64,000 nucleotides of DNA from Nipponacmea schrenckii (GCA_030562195.1 JAUJPP010000007.1:29943769-30007768); one strand, 5' to 3'. Positions 44,598 to 57,532 are shown, counted from the stretch's first letter. Program-made: numbers and translations. The notes: a model not told the origin generated them from the letters alone.

Positions 44598-46400
44598 ATG
44601 ATGGCAGATACATATGGACATGAACCCCATAATTTACAGTCTCCTAACGAGATCAAGAAAGATGATGATATGAATGGTATCAAAAGGTTGGGTCCAACCA
44701 CTAATAATAATGACAATGATAAAGTTCTAGGAGTCAACATGAACAATCTCAACTGTGGCAGTAAGTTAGCTTGTCGGTATTGTGGTAAGACATTTTCTCA
44801 AGCAGGTTATATCAAAGCTCATGAAAGATTACACACTGGGGAGAAACCTTTTGCCTGTGGTGTTTGTGGAAAACGATTCAGTGATCCTAGTAATTGGAAG
44901 AAACATGAAAGAGTACACTCCAGTCAACCCAAGTCTCCAGCTTCACCCAAAGAAAATAAACCATACGATTCAAGACCACCGATGATACATTCACCACTCA
45001 ATCATACTGCTCTCCAACATCGTCTTCAACTAGAAATGATGCCCCCTGTCATATGTAAGATCTGTGGTAAGGTATTCTCTAGCCAAAGCAGCTTGAGCAC
45101 CCACAAGAGGATACATACCGGAGAAAGGCCCTATTCTTGTGGATCTTGTGGCAAGAGCTTTACACAAATTGGCACTCTGAGAACTCATGAAAGAATACAT
45201 ACTGGAGAAAAGCCTTATATCTGTAAAGTATGTGGACGACAATTTGCTCAAAGCGGAAGCTACAGAATGCATGAGAGAAGACATCTCACAGATACCATAC
45301 AGAGATGTCATGTCTGTTATGCCACATTTACCAAATGGCAAGAACTTCAGCAACATATGGCAAGTCATCCTAATTTACCTGATTCACTGATGTATGAAGA
45401 TTCTATGACTAGTTCCAATGGAGGTAGTCCACATGAATTTGATGATAGAGAGGATGAGAGACAGAATGGATATGATTTACGACCTCCATCACTGGATTCA
45501 GGCTCATACATCTCTCCACCACACATGTTTCACCCCAGTCAAGGACAGCTTCCTCCTTTTTCATCTATATTGCCCTTTCGTTCTCCTACAGTCTCATCAT
45601 TTGCATCAAATTTTCCTGCTCCTTTAAGCATGTACTCAGCTCCAACGCTCTCCTTGCCAGAAGCAGAATATTTGGGAGTAAGACAGCAGTTTTTCACCAG
45701 TATGGCTTTATCTTCCCAGCTGAAATCACCTGAGATGAGCTCACCCTTGATTGAAAGAAATGATGTTGTAAGTACCACTAGTCAGATTAGAAGGTTGGAG
45801 CCAGAACCTCAACTACCGTCTATGATCCATTACAAAGGGAATGAACATGAGAATGAACCTGAGCCAGAACATGAAGAAGATTCTGATGAAAGACAACACA
45901 ACAATGAACTAGACATGGAGGTGAATGTGTCAAATCAGATGCAGATTCCCTCTGGTGAGTCCAGTGACACTGGCTCTCAATCACCAGATGGAGCTGAAAA
46001 CCAAAGTGATGAACAGACCAAAGCTTCTATTGAGAGATTGAATCTTAATACCAGAATGATGCCATCATCTAGTTCTAGGAAACAGCGTCATCCCATGAGA
46101 AGGTACAGCAGTAGTACCAGCAGTGAACAGGAGATGCCTCAGTCAACCTCCTCCATACCAGCTTTACCCAAGGACCAACAGAATGATGCTGAAGACCAAG
46201 CTCTAGTTAGCTATTTATTGATGAAAGGAAAGGTATATAAGTGTGAGCATTGTCATATCATATTTGAAGATTGTACACTATATCTCTTACACAATGGTTT
46301 CCACTCGCATGATACAGATCCATTTAAATGTGTGATCTGTAAGATATCTTGTAAAGATAGAGTTGATTTTAACTGCCATTTGACCAGTCACATCAAGTGA
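44598..46400 (+). CDS. C2H2 zinc-finger protein with Ikaros/Hunchback-like C-terminal finger pair, single coding exon
   Basis: 600 aa in one exon that begins at 44529 after a strong acceptor, so the 5' UTR is spliced. Fingers by Cys/His positions: 1 (C59, C62, H75, H79), 2 (C87, C90, H103, H107), 3 (C153, C156, H169, H173), 4 (C181, C184, H197, H201), 5 (C209, C212, H225, H229), 6 (C237, C240, H253, H257). Linkers TGEKPF, TGERPY and TGEKPY mark a DNA-binding array. Residues 265-540 are low-complexity, rich in Ser/Pro, acidic near 415-445, and probably regulatory. The last 54 residues carry a separate pair (C549, C552, H565, H569; C578, C581, H594, H598). It has the form YKCEHCHIIFEDCTLYLLHN...DPFKCVIC, like the dimerisation fingers of Ikaros, Pegasus, Hunchback and TRPS1. 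A nuclear transcription factor is likely. Orthology is not settled: the N-terminal fingers are of generic type. Confidence 0.92.
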   Translation: MMADTYGHEPHNLQSPNEIKKDDDMNGIKRLGPTTNNNDNDKVLGVNMNNLNCGSKLACRYCGKTFSQAGYIKAHERLHTGEKPFACGVCGKRFSDPSNWKKHERVHSSQPKSPASPKENKPYDSRPPMIHSPLNHTALQHRLQLEMMPPVICKICGKVFSSQSSLSTHKRIHTGERPYSCGSCGKSFTQIGTLRTHERIHTGEKPYICKVCGRQFAQSGSYRMHERRHLTDTIQRCHVCYATFTKWQELQQHMASHPNLPDSLMYEDSMTSSNGGSPHEFDDREDERQNGYDLRPPSLDSGSYISPPHMFHPSQGQLPPFSSILPFRSPTVSSFASNFPAPLSMYSAPTLSLPEAEYLGVRQQFFTSMALSSQLKSPEMSSPLIERNDVVSTTSQIRRLEPEPQLPSMIHYKGNEHENEPEPEHEEDSDERQHNNELDMEVNVSNQMQIPSGESSDTGSQSPDGAENQSDEQTKASIERLNLNTRMMPSSSSRKQRHPMRRYSSSTSSEQEMPQSTSSIPALPKDQQNDAEDQALVSYLLMKGKVYKCEHCHIIFEDCTLYLLHNGFHSHDTDPFKCVICKISCKDRVDFNCHLTSHIK

Positions 46401-47669
46401 CAAAAACTGTTAATGTTATTCAGTAAAAGTGCTATTTTGGGGTCGGATGCACCTTGATTGCATTTAATGAAAGAGTTGCTTAGTTGTGCATTTAATGAAG
46501 TATTTAGTCTGAAAGATTATGTTTATTATTTTGTTTGTTAAGATAGAGAACTACTACAACGTTGATTTGTGCCATATCAAAAAGTCTCAGAAGTTAAACA
46601 TTAAATGGAGACTTTAATTCTTCAAATATTATACAATTGTTGTGATTTCATAGCAAATTGTTGCATGAATTTTTTTAGATTTTTTTTTGTTTAGTTTTTC
46701 ATTAATACTCAATTTGTTTCATTTATATGTATATAAACAACCTTCTTTATTTTTCTGTTATTTGATTGTACTAGATCAAATCTAGTTTTCAAAGTCTTAA
46801 ATTTGTTTATTTCACGATATTAAAAGACAAATACAAATAATCTTAAACCTAACTAAAAAAAATGGCGTTTAAACTCCATTTGCACAGGGATATTTTTGTG
46901 TCAATTTATGTCAGATAGAAATGAAATTTTTTATCTGGAACTAAAATATACATCATTTGTTTTATAATTCATTGATTTTTTACAAAAACCATGAATAATG
47001 TTGAAAAAGCTGCAGATTAAAAAGGAAGTTTACATAGATGGCATTAGCTTAATCATTTTCAAGTCTGAACTACGAAATATACAGAATAAACTTAATTAAA
47101 TGTGGGAATAGATTTGGCTTTCTTGCACCTAGATGTTAAATTGATAATAAAAAGAGAAAAATTCATTTCTATTTTAATGATGTAAAATGATCATGAAATT
47201 CCCAGTGTGCCTTTTATAAGTTTTCTAAAACATATTTAATATGCCTGTAAAACAATTGTTTTGGGTGTTAAGAGCAGATGAACATTAAATATAAAATATC
47301 AATGTATACTGTAGACATATTTCAAAGTTTTATTATAATATAGTTGTATAGTTGTCATATAAAACTGTAACTATGGAGTCTAATGGCATTGTGCAAGATT
47401 ATCATATGAGCATATAATAGGTGTTTCTGATCAAAAGTGAATTTTTACATTATCTATTAATGATATATGTAAACAGAAAAACAGCATAGTCTGTAAGCTC
47501 AATTTGGTTAAAATAACTGTTACGTACTGGTTTTAAATGGGATTTTTTAATATCTATATTGCATAGATACAAATTACTTAGCTTGAGTAAAAAGACTTCC
47601 GTGTTGCAGACATGATGTACAAGTCAAATGTAGATTAGTTATTCTTTCTGACTGCATATTGTAAAAATC

Positions 47670-47695
47670 AATAAAACTATGAAGTTAGAAATAAA
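47670..47695 (+). terminator. Paired polyadenylation signals of the zinc-finger gene
   Basis: AATAAA occurs at 47670-47675 and again at 47690-47695, giving a 3' UTR of about 1.3 kb. A third AATAAA at 48278-48283 would extend it to about 1.9 kb. Usage is unknown. Confidence 0.4.
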
Positions 47696-47934
47696 ACTAA
47701 TATATATCCTGTTTTATCTGTACATGTCTGGATAGATTTTTACATTTTTCTTATTTAAATTATTGTACGTAATAGCTAATCTAAAGATTTGTAATTTCTT
47801 TAAGGATTAAAAATTGTCTGCATGTTTTCAGATATTATGAAATTAATATGAATTCTATGAAAGGTGGAAAGATTTGAGCTTGGTTGAGATATTAAATGGA
47901 TTAAAAAGATTATATGAAATTTGTATGTGTATCA

Positions 47935-48100
47935 GGGACACTGAGAGCACCAATTTTCAATAAGACATTCGTTCTATTCTACTTAAACTAAAACCATAAA
48001 AGCATATTTCAGATAAGTGACTTCATCACACTTAAATTTATAGAAATAACAGGAACCACACATGTCTGATTAAAATGGTGCAAATTGATGTTTAAAAAAA
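47935..48100. mobile_element. Degenerate copy of the TTAAAGGG MITE family (copy E)
   Basis: GTATCAGGGACACTGAGAGC at the left, and CAGGAACCACACATGTCTGA followed by TGGTGCAAATTGATG at the right, match internal blocks of copies A-C (TATCAGTGTCCC, TAGGAACCGAAGACATCTGA, GTGCAAATCAATGC). The outer TTAAAGGG termini are not recognisable. Confidence 0.5.
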
Positions 48101-48638
48101 AGGCCTTGCAAGTCTCAAAGTAATTTTTGAAAAAACTTTAAAAGATGTCTGCAGTATATATAGATATATCTACTTTTCTTTGAATTATTTTTTAAATTTG
48201 AATTTTGTTTCATTATTTGATCATTTATTATGCTCATACCATGTAAATATATCAATGACTGTGTACTGTGTGTACACAATAAATGGTTTGACCCCATTGT
48301 ACTTAAAATAAAATAGGAGCTCCTTCTATGATCATTTTTTTTCTCCTCAGTATTTTGTGTATTTTATTGTATGATAGTGGTTCCCAACAAACAACAACAT
48401 TTTGGGTCCAATATTTTGTTAGTGTCTTGATAGGCAATCAAGATATTATGTTAATATTTTTTTTTGTATATGATTAAATGCAGAACCAAAGATGACTTGA
48501 ACTAATCAAAATTGTCCATTGTATATTCCTTAATCATTTTAGCATTTAGATCAATACTTTTTACTTAACATAACATACATATTGAAGTTACTAGAGAGCA
48601 AATTCCATAATTTGACTGCTGTAAAGGCCTGGTTTTAA

Positions 48639-48777
48639 AGGGCCTGTTTCATGAAAACTTTGGGTCATTTGGTGGTCAATCATGAAGTCCACTTTTCAAT
48701 TCTGCTGTATTAACTAGATTAATTTATCACTTGTCATCTTCATTGTATCTTAGCTTAAATTTTGAGCGACAGGCCCA
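48639..48777. mobile_element. Diverged MITE with GGGCCTGTTTCATGAAA end
   Basis: It begins GGGCCTGTTTCATGAAAACT and ends TTTTGAGCGACAGGCCC, so the outer bases are inverted repeats. The left end matches the termini of the 156-bp elements at 50491 and 61720, while the interior is different or strongly diverged. Confidence 0.45.
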
Positions 48778-50490
48778 AACCATTAAAATGTCTTCACCAA
48801 CTGGAATCCCAAATTTGCATTGGCTAATTACTCATGATAGTCAAAGAGGTCACAAATTCAAGTAGGAGATTTAGAGGTTTCAGTAGGAGAAGAAGCACAC
48901 ACATCATCCATCAGGCCTTCCAGCAGTATAACTATAGAATAACTCTTTAACATGTTTAATGACTTACAAATTTAACTATACTCTGTTCATACGTATCAAA
49001 CAATTTAGCTCATTCATAGTTGTATCTTATCAATTTTTGTTGAACTGATATTTTAGACAATTTAGCTCAATTTAAAAGTTTTATCTAATTATTATTAAAC
49101 TAGCTCTATATATTTTGGTACAACTTATGTTTCATAAGGCACAAATTGTTGGTATTTTTTCATTTTTTTTTACTACCAAAGAAATTATTCATTTTTATCA
49201 TTTTAACATTTTATTCTAGATTTCAAAACTTTTAATTTAACGATTTGTTGATTTTATCTGTATTGGTGAAACATTGTCAGTTTAAATGCATGTTGATATT
49301 GGAAAGAAGACCATTGAACTCTAGAGAGTGCTCAAGGCTTAAACAGACCTATTGAATGATCTTACACTTAAAATGCAGTATTTCTACATATAGCTCCTTA
49401 TTATATTTGTCACTAAGTGACTTAAGTTCAGATAAATCAAAGGCAAATATTAGGCCAAAGATGAAATTTTGCTCTAATTGTAAATATAATTGTTATGCTT
49501 TAAGCATTATAGTAGTGGCTATTGTAGTTGAGATATATAATACTCAATGCTGTTGTCTTAGATGTCCAATTAAAATTAAGGACATAGTCATCATTTTACA
49601 TTTTTCATCAATTAGCTTTGTACATTTATCAATATTAAGATTCAGTTTTTGTCTAATATTTTTTGTTTACTTGTGGTCACACTTTAAAAGGATATTTTAA
49701 TGTTTTTGTTGACATGAGGTGATGTATAGCTATATTTGTGAACAAAGTATGATCGTACTGCAGGTCTGTTAATCAAAATATGATATCATGTAGTTGATTA
49801 GAGTATTACTATTAATCTGTATTCAGTTCTGGTAAATATGATCCCTGAATTAGAAAGCAAAAGACATTAATATTTTCAAGCTTCTAAAGGCAGATGGAAG
49901 AAAACCAATTTTGGTTAATAAGATTCTGGAATTCTGCTGTTATACAGTATTTTTACTCAATTAAATCAACAAAAGACCACAAATGGTACAAAAACGGTCA
50001 GGTATTACCAATTATATTTTTTGTATTATAAACAAGTGACGAGGTTTATAAAACCAGAAATAATAAAAAATTCAAAGTTAAGATATCATTTGAAATACAT
50101 TCATTGCGAATGCCAAGGTACCAATCCTGAAAGTTGACTAAAATCTGGATATAGATTAATATTATTCTATCCTCATTTACTGTATATAGTTTAATGTAGC
50201 CATTGTATTATTATAACATGTGCATTTGGAACTTTTCTCAAATTTGAAAATGATAAATCTTGTGAAATTTATGTAATGAGTGAGAGATTTTAATGAAATG
50301 GCTCAAATTCTAGGAATATTTTTGTGAAATGTTATGGATTAAATTCCAAGAATTGGTCCGTTCTGTTAAAGCTATGGTCAAACAAAGTCAAATTGTAAAG
50401 TTTTGGATCTGAATTTAGTTTATGGGTTTTGTAATGTGAAAGTTACGTGTACTTTGAATTGCTGGTGGTGCTTTAAGGCATTTTACAACA

Positions 50491-50646
50491 GGGACTTGTT
50501 TCACGAAATTTTAACAAAGATACAATCAAGATTTTAAGAAATACAGAACCTGATTGGTTAATAAAAACTCAATTTTAGTGATTGACCAATCTGACCATTG
50601 TAACACTAAAATCATCCTAAGTTAAGCTTTTCGTGAAACAGGCTCC
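50491..50646. mobile_element. 156-bp MITE with (G)GGACYTGTTTCACGAAA termini, copy 1
   Basis: GGGACTTGTTTCACGAAATT is inverted at the right end as TTTTCGTGAAACAGGCTCC. The interior is itself roughly palindromic (CCTGATTGGTTAATAAAAAC versus TGATTGACCAATCTGACCA). A copy with high similarity over the whole length is at 61720-61875, so this is a real family. Confidence 0.85.
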
Positions 50647-52086
50647 TGGTTGATATTAATACTAATATCTTCAGCCTTATATTTTGATTTTCAATCTAAT
50701 TTATGCCAACTAAATTCAGGTCCAAGAGAGTGAGTGTTTATTTTAGTGATGAAATCACTTTGTAAAAAAAAAAAAAAAAGGCCATTAAATGACCCTTTGT
50801 TGAAACGATGATTTTAGTTTGACCGAAAGTTACGATGTGCCTTGAAAAGATAATGTTAAGATAAGATTGTTTTCTAAAACCTTGAACATGTTAGGAGAAG
50901 CAAATGTAAAGGAAAAAATAAATCCTTGTCAGTTTTCTGAAACCTGTTACTTGAAAAAGTTCAAATGAAGTCGCAAAATAAGTTTCAAAATGTACTCTAT
51001 ATGGACCAGGGGCCCAAACATGCAAAAAAAGGAGATTAATTTGGCCAGTAGATATTTGAGACAAAATGTCCATCAGTGGTGATACTTAAGTGCTCAATAG
51101 TCTTCAGGAAACAAAATGGCAGAGACACAAAATGGCTTCTCCTATCTTGTCCTGGGTATAATGTTCTATATGCAGCTACAAATATTACATATTATATATT
51201 ATATTCCTAGAAGTTACATCATATAGCTTTATTGTGATATCAATCATTTCATTCATTCATATCATTCATCCATCCTTTCATTTTAGACCAAAGTATCACT
51301 CAGATATAACCAAAGATACACAATTTGATTTGATGGGAGGGATTGCAAACTATTCATCTATTATGGTTTTGTAACATTGATCCAATATCTGTATAGATAG
51401 TATGACAATGTCTATGTATTGTATTCATAGGTAATTGACAAATTCGAAAAAAGAAATATAACAAGATATTAAAATAAATTTTATTAAATCGGGTTTATAT
51501 TGAACGTTTTGACTCTGCTCTTATGTCTGCCGTGTCAAAAACCTGTCACATTGGTTAGAAATAGAAATTAATTTCATTATCAGTGAACTTCTCTCTGATT
51601 AAAAAATATGGCTTCATCTTAATATTATATATGGATTTATAAAACTGTTTCATTTATATCATATGTCACTGTGATCTAGAAGATTTCTGGCTTGTAAATT
51701 TCTATTCTTTTCATTTGATATATGTGACACTAATGGTGGTGGCAGATATTTGAAAGCAAAAACTGATAAACAAAAACTGAGTCTGAGCTACAAAAGTTAT
51801 AGAGACAAATTAAAAATTTGCCTTACATAAGACGTAAATTTCAATTTTTGTTTTTTTGCACATTCAGCTTTGATAAAGAGCAAATTGCAAAGTGATATTT
51901 ATGTTCTTAAAAAATTAAAAGTTCAGATTAACAAAAAAGGGAGGCTTTGGGTTAAGAATTATATTTATTACATGTCTATTATGGACTAAATTTGAAAAAG
52001 CTTTTATATGGACCAGAGACTTTTTTTCGTACTGTTTTGTCAAACGATGTCCTTTGGATACAAAAAATATTTGAGTATTTTACATA

Positions 52087-52512
52087 TACTGTAAGGCTAG
52101 AAATTAATGCGAGTACAAATTAATGCGACATGGGGTATAGAGACTAAAATGCGAGTACAAATTAATGCGATCCGCAATAGGTGTCGCATTTTTGAATCAA
52201 AATTCTAAAGTGATTAATGAATGAAGATCAAGATTTTATCTTAAGTAGTCAAATAGAAAATCTTTTGTTTTTTAACGTCATTGATTACTAATCAGCTTCA
52301 AATTTAGAGTTAATGACCTAATTACTTAATCCCACCCGGTCTCAATTTAAATACTTAACCTATATATCGATGTTCACTAATGTCAGCCATATTTGAAAAA
52401 ATTCACTTGGGAATATGTATTTAAAAATGGGGATACAAAATAATGCGATTGCGGATAGGTTGCATTCAATGCATTAATTTCTATCTCACAAAAGTTTGTA
52501 GCCTTACAGTAA
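52087..52512. mobile_element. Non-autonomous DNA transposon with TACTGTAAGGCTA termini
   Basis: TACTGTAAGGCTAG at the left end is inverted at the right as GTAGCCTTACAGTAA. Subterminal blocks are also inverted: AGAAATTAATGCGAG and ATGCGATCCGCAATAGGTGT on the left, AATGCGATTGCGGATAGGTT and GCATTAATTTCTA on the right. TACAAATTAATGCGA is directly repeated within the left arm. It spans about 426 bases without coding capacity. Confidence 0.7.
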
Positions 52513-53790
52513 TATATAAAAGTCTTGGTCGACGAAGATTCTCATATGTATAGGGCAAAACATATAAATTTTATTTTAAGATCACAAGCCTCAATACTCA
52601 ATGATACAAAACCAATAGTTAAGATCAAATCATACTTTCATTAACCATTGTTTACTCTTGTTAAAACATGACTTACTAATCTCATTTCATCAATAGCATT
52701 ATTTAGACATCATTTAATTGCAGATTATTGTTGTTGTTTCCTCCACTGCTCATCTAGTTTTTTCTGGACTTAGATTTTCAAATAGGTATTCTATTTTGCT
52801 CTAAATTGAAATACTAAAAGTATTGTGAAGACAATCTGATGATTGTTTATTTGTGTTTATTATTTTGTTAGTGAGCTATATCAACTTATTATTATATATT
52901 TGTCAATTACTATTCACAGTAACCACTTATTTACCATTTATATATTTTAGTTTAACTCTTTTTTATTTCAAATTGCGCATGCATGACATTACAAGGCTTG
53001 CCAAAAAAGGATTTGAATATCAGATTTTGTTTACTTGAAAAATATGAAACCCTGGAAATATTGATAAGGTATTCTGCTTTGAAACACTTAACTGTTAATT
53101 GGTCACAGCAAATTAAATCAAAAAAAATCTTGTCACAGGCAAATCGGTCACAAGTGATATTGGCTACAAATTTAGTCACAAGGCCAATTGATCTAATTTG
53201 AACAATGTAATATGACCAACATACCTTGTGAGCAAATTACTGCACCTAATAATGGAATGAAACCACATTTCATATGAAAATTAATGCTGGTGTTATAGAC
53301 AGTAATATGAATACTGTGAATTATTTTATATTATGGTATTATTTCCCTAGAGCTATAAACAAATGCGACAGAAGGGTTCCATATTTTTTTAGTTTCACAA
53401 TGACAAATTGAATAATATACTGATTATCTGAATTTCAAAATATCTGAAGCTAATAAGTTTCAAAATTATTAAGACATGATATACATATCAAGGTTTTCTC
53501 TCCTGATAATTGCTACTACTGTATATGCATATTTATGAACTCAGTGTATATTATATGTCATGTTATTCCATTCTGCGTGATAAATACTTCATTAGAAATG
53601 TAAAAATTGCAGCGATATGATATTACTAAATAATAAATTTGTCTGACAAAATTCTCTAATTTGACATACGATTACAATGGAAAATAAAAACATAGTTTCA
53701 TATAGATTTATATTTGACTAAGTAGAATAAAGAGAAGATGGAAATGTCAAGCAAATTAAAAACAACTGATATATTTATGTCATTTATATT

Positions 53791-53862
53791 CAGTTAGGTG
53801 GTAGAGAACATACTTCTCATAAAAGTACATGCCTAGGTCACGAGGTCAAAATCTATGTGCAA
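53791..53862 (+). pseudogene. tRNA-like fragment (possible tRNA-Met-derived relic)
   Basis: TTAGGTGGTAGAGAAC resembles a tRNA D-arm/A box. ACTTCTCATAAAAGT could form an anticodon arm with a seven-base loop ctCATaa, and AGGTCACGAGGTCAAAATCT resembles a T-arm/B box. The acceptor stem does not pair convincingly, so it is at best a pseudogene or a SINE head. Confidence 0.3.
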
Positions 53863-54802
53863 AATAAAGTGCAAATTAAAAGGGTAAGAAATTCGTTGTT
53901 AATTCATAATGATCACTTTTAAAATGATGAAATATAGTTTTGTGAAAATGCTGAAATGTAACAATTAACCTTTTGATAACATGACAATGAAGATAGTATA
54001 AATATATTTTGATGTAAATTGTAGCTTCAGGTTAAAACAAAAATAAAACAGGACAGTGGAACCCTTATCTTGACAATGTTAAACTATTACAAGCTTTGTC
54101 TTGTCACTTGAATGCAATCCACCTTCGTATATAATGGACGTTTGTAAATGCAGCAATTTCATTGAATTTTAATGAAAACATCCAATGAGAGCCTTCCAAC
54201 ATAAAGTCTGTATACACAAAAACCATTATGTTTACAGTCTCTAATTAGTTGGTTCTCTTGCCATTTATGATACAAGAAAGGTGGCTATTGCAGTCAAGGT
54301 GTAAGGATGTTAATAATAGCTTGACATTATACAGATGTGGTTATCAAAAAATATTGCCATCATGATTGTAGACATTTTGCACATGTATTGTACTTAGGAA
54401 CTTCCATGAAATTGTCACAGGAACTTCCATGAAATTGTCACAGGTTTTTACGATCAAAACATTTCAAAATATCTAGTATATTCCATAAATTTGTCAAATA
54501 AGAGGTACACTTAAAACTCATTGTTATTCAGACTTATGTTTTTCACATCATATGTAATTCTGTAACTTATAATTAATTTTTAAACTGTTCTGTATGTCTG
54601 CCCCCAGGCATTAAACAATAAACCTTGAATAACTGTGCAAGAGTGTTAGGACTAACATTAAAGATGGATTGCCTTTTATCGATGAGTCAAATTACGGATT
54701 ATATTTCCTTATTATATTAGAAAGCTACAAATAAATCCAAATGTATAAAGATAATTTCCTTAAAGTTTTTGCTTGAACAACATATAGAAATTTCTTTAGT
54801 TA

Positions 54803-54886
54803 TCCTTGTTACCTAGGTGAATACCCTTGTTACCTAGGTGAATACCCTTGTTACCTAGGTGAATACCCCTGTTACATAGGTGAATA
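54803..54886. repeat. About 21-bp tandem repeat, four copies
   Basis: CCTTGTTACCTAGGTGAATA plus C occurs three times almost unchanged, then a fourth time with two substitutions. CCTAGG gives each unit a small palindrome. Intergenic. Confidence 0.85.
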
Positions 54887-56442
54887 TAAATTTGACCTCA
54901 GTTTTATAATTTCAAGGATAAATCTATTTTAGAATGTTTCACCTGAGAAGTGTCTATGTCCTTTACCTCCATATAAGCATTGATAAGTTGAATAATATGT
55001 TCTAACTCTTGTACAGATTTTTATTATCATGCAAGCCAAATCATATTAACCAAAACCAAACGACACATGTCACAAAACATGACAGACCAAAGAAGTTTAT
55101 TTTATTCAATGTATATTATTATTTCTATATGTAGATTCGATATTATATTATATTAGTTAGGCTTTAAGTAGACATATAATGTGCTTTCCATGTCGCTTTT
55201 AAAAAGCATGATATTCTTTTGTATTATTCTTAGTATTGTTTTTGATTTAATCTGTTTTTCTTATTATTTGTTTTTGTATTGTTTTTGTTTTTATATTTAC
55301 AAAAATATGTTTGTTTTAAACAATGATGATACCACCAGCGTATGAAGTTAAAGATGGGGCCAAATTTTAATTGTCAAAATAGAAATTGTGATTTTTGACA
55401 TAAAATTGCTTTGTTTTCATGATTTTTTTTGTAAATGAATAGTTGTCTTTATTTTTGTATTTTTGAGGGGATTATTAATTAATCTTATTAGCAAGCTTGA
55501 TTAATACTTAAAGAGTGGTGTCTGTGGTTTTTCCCGTCCGTTCACGTGTTACAGTAATGAGTCAAGAATAATTTCAAAATTGTGATAATTTAATTGTACT
55601 ACAAATTCCCATAACAGGAGACAACCATTAAAAAAATATATACTTTTGTCCTGTCGTCCAACATCAAGGCTAAATGCCTTCCTCAGAAACACTTTTGAAG
55701 TAATTTATGATCATATTTTTCTCCTCTGTGATTATTCAATTTAAGATAGATATTTAAATACCAGAACTTTCTTTTTGTAATATTTTCTTACAATTTCTAT
55801 CAGCTGAATGACAACTGTGTTTCTATAATTATATGTGATATAAATTTTACTTTTACATAAGTATGAACCACAAATTCTACATTTGTAAAAGTAGGTGAAA
55901 CATGTAAAATGATTTTAGGGTATAGTTTTACTACAGTCAATAGCAGAGTAGTTAAAATTAATCTAATACTGATCTAAATCACTGACTCATTACTATAACT
56001 AGTATCAAATACACAATTATCTGTTTATTATTTAAAATACACAAAAGCTTTATATCTGTGCATCTATAACTTAATACTGCACTCTAAAACCATTGCTCTA
56101 TCTAACTATATAGATATACTTATTGTTATGGGTTGTGTCTGTGTATATAAGACTAATGGTGAAAGTATTAGTTGAACCTAATCCAGTTGTGTATTCACTT
56201 GATTTCTACAGGAGATTGCTTGTGTGATTTAATTCACATTTACCTTATTTTGAACTTAGATACAGAGAGCTAGCTCTCCAGAAAATCTTCCTTTGTTTTA
56301 AGATTTAAAAGAAATAAGAGCATGAACAGAGATCGTGAACAGTTTGAACTTTATATTAAACCTATGGTCGTAAATATGTTTGTTCTTGGTATTTATTTTT
56401 TAATGTTCACTCCTTACCATTGTATTATACTAGACACAGACT

Positions 56443-56730
56443 CTAAAAGGGATTGTAAAGAGGTTTTTTTTTCTTGATATATGTAAAGGGGATCAATTTT
56501 TAATATTCTAATTTCAATCAGATGTCTGTAGTTCCTGCAATTCCACCAAGAACTTAATGACGTCCTTGTATCACATTTAAAGGAATTCATGATAAGTGAC
56601 ATTATCAAATACTTAGTTTTTGTAGAATTGTAGGAACCGAAGACATCTGACTAAAATTAGGGAAGTGCAAATCAATGCTATCAGTGTCCCCACAGAAACA
56701 TATTGGAAAACCTCTTTACAGTCCCTTTAA
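56443..56730. mobile_element. Palindromic MITE 'TTAAAGGG' family, copy C
   Basis: The left end AAAAGGGATTGTAAAGAGGT is inverted at the right as ACCTCTTTACAGTCCCTTTA + A. The inner arms also pair (AGATGTCTGTAGTTCCTGCA with TAGGAACCGAAGACATCT). TTAA is intact at the right and mutated to CTAA at the left. It gives the clearest view of the family consensus. Confidence 0.85.
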
Positions 56731-57502
56731 GTATTAGTTTACCCATGTCAAATGTGGTGATGTTTTGCACAAAAAGCAATATTATCCAAGGTCTGTTTTT
56801 AAAAAATGTTAATGATTATTTTAAGAAAGACAAGAATTTAACTGGTCAGTTGATATTGGGAATACAGTACCATCTAATCAAATTTCTTCAAATACCGTAA
56901 CATACATATTCATGATGTTGTATGTTTTGAACTCTGACACCAAGGCCTTGATAAACTTGTGTGATATTATTTAGGAGTCACTAGAATAATACATCCATCT
57001 GTTTCTGTTATTGAATATTCAATTTTTTTGTTTTTTTATGGTATTTCAAGTGGGCGAGACGTTTAACTTAAATATACTAATGATAGTCTTGGGTATAAGA
57101 GTTATTTTCAGGTTATTTTCACTCAAAATTTACTGTGTTTTTTTTAAAATTGCAATTCTTTCAAATGAATATTAAACAAATTTAATTCAGTCCAAATATT
57201 AACACCACTAGTTTATTTCCAACTGTTATATTTAGTGTGGCTCTTCTAAAGATGTGCAAAACAATAGGCTGTCTCGTTTTATTTTTAAATACACGCCAAG
57301 CGAATTATAATATATAAGTTTAAAACTCTTGTCTCTAAGGCTAATAGCTTTTTCTAGTACAATTTAATGCTATCTAGAAATGTTTTTTCTTTCATTATTA
57401 ATGTGCAACATTATATGTTACTGTCATTGTTTAAGTGCTTCAGGCGAAATTTACTACAATGTTGATTCTATCTTATATATTATATCTCTTATCTTTACTT
57501 CT

Positions 57503-57532
57503 AATTATTATTATTATTATTATTATTATTAT
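57503..57532. repeat. TTA microsatellite
   Basis: About ten uninterrupted trinucleotides of TTA in intergenic DNA upstream of RARS2. Confidence 0.95.

Noticed and set aside
49356..49700. 114-codon frame with several hydrophobic stretches
   Set aside because: The hydrophobicity follows from T-rich DNA. It lies downstream of the zinc-finger gene with no promoter, splice or family evidence.
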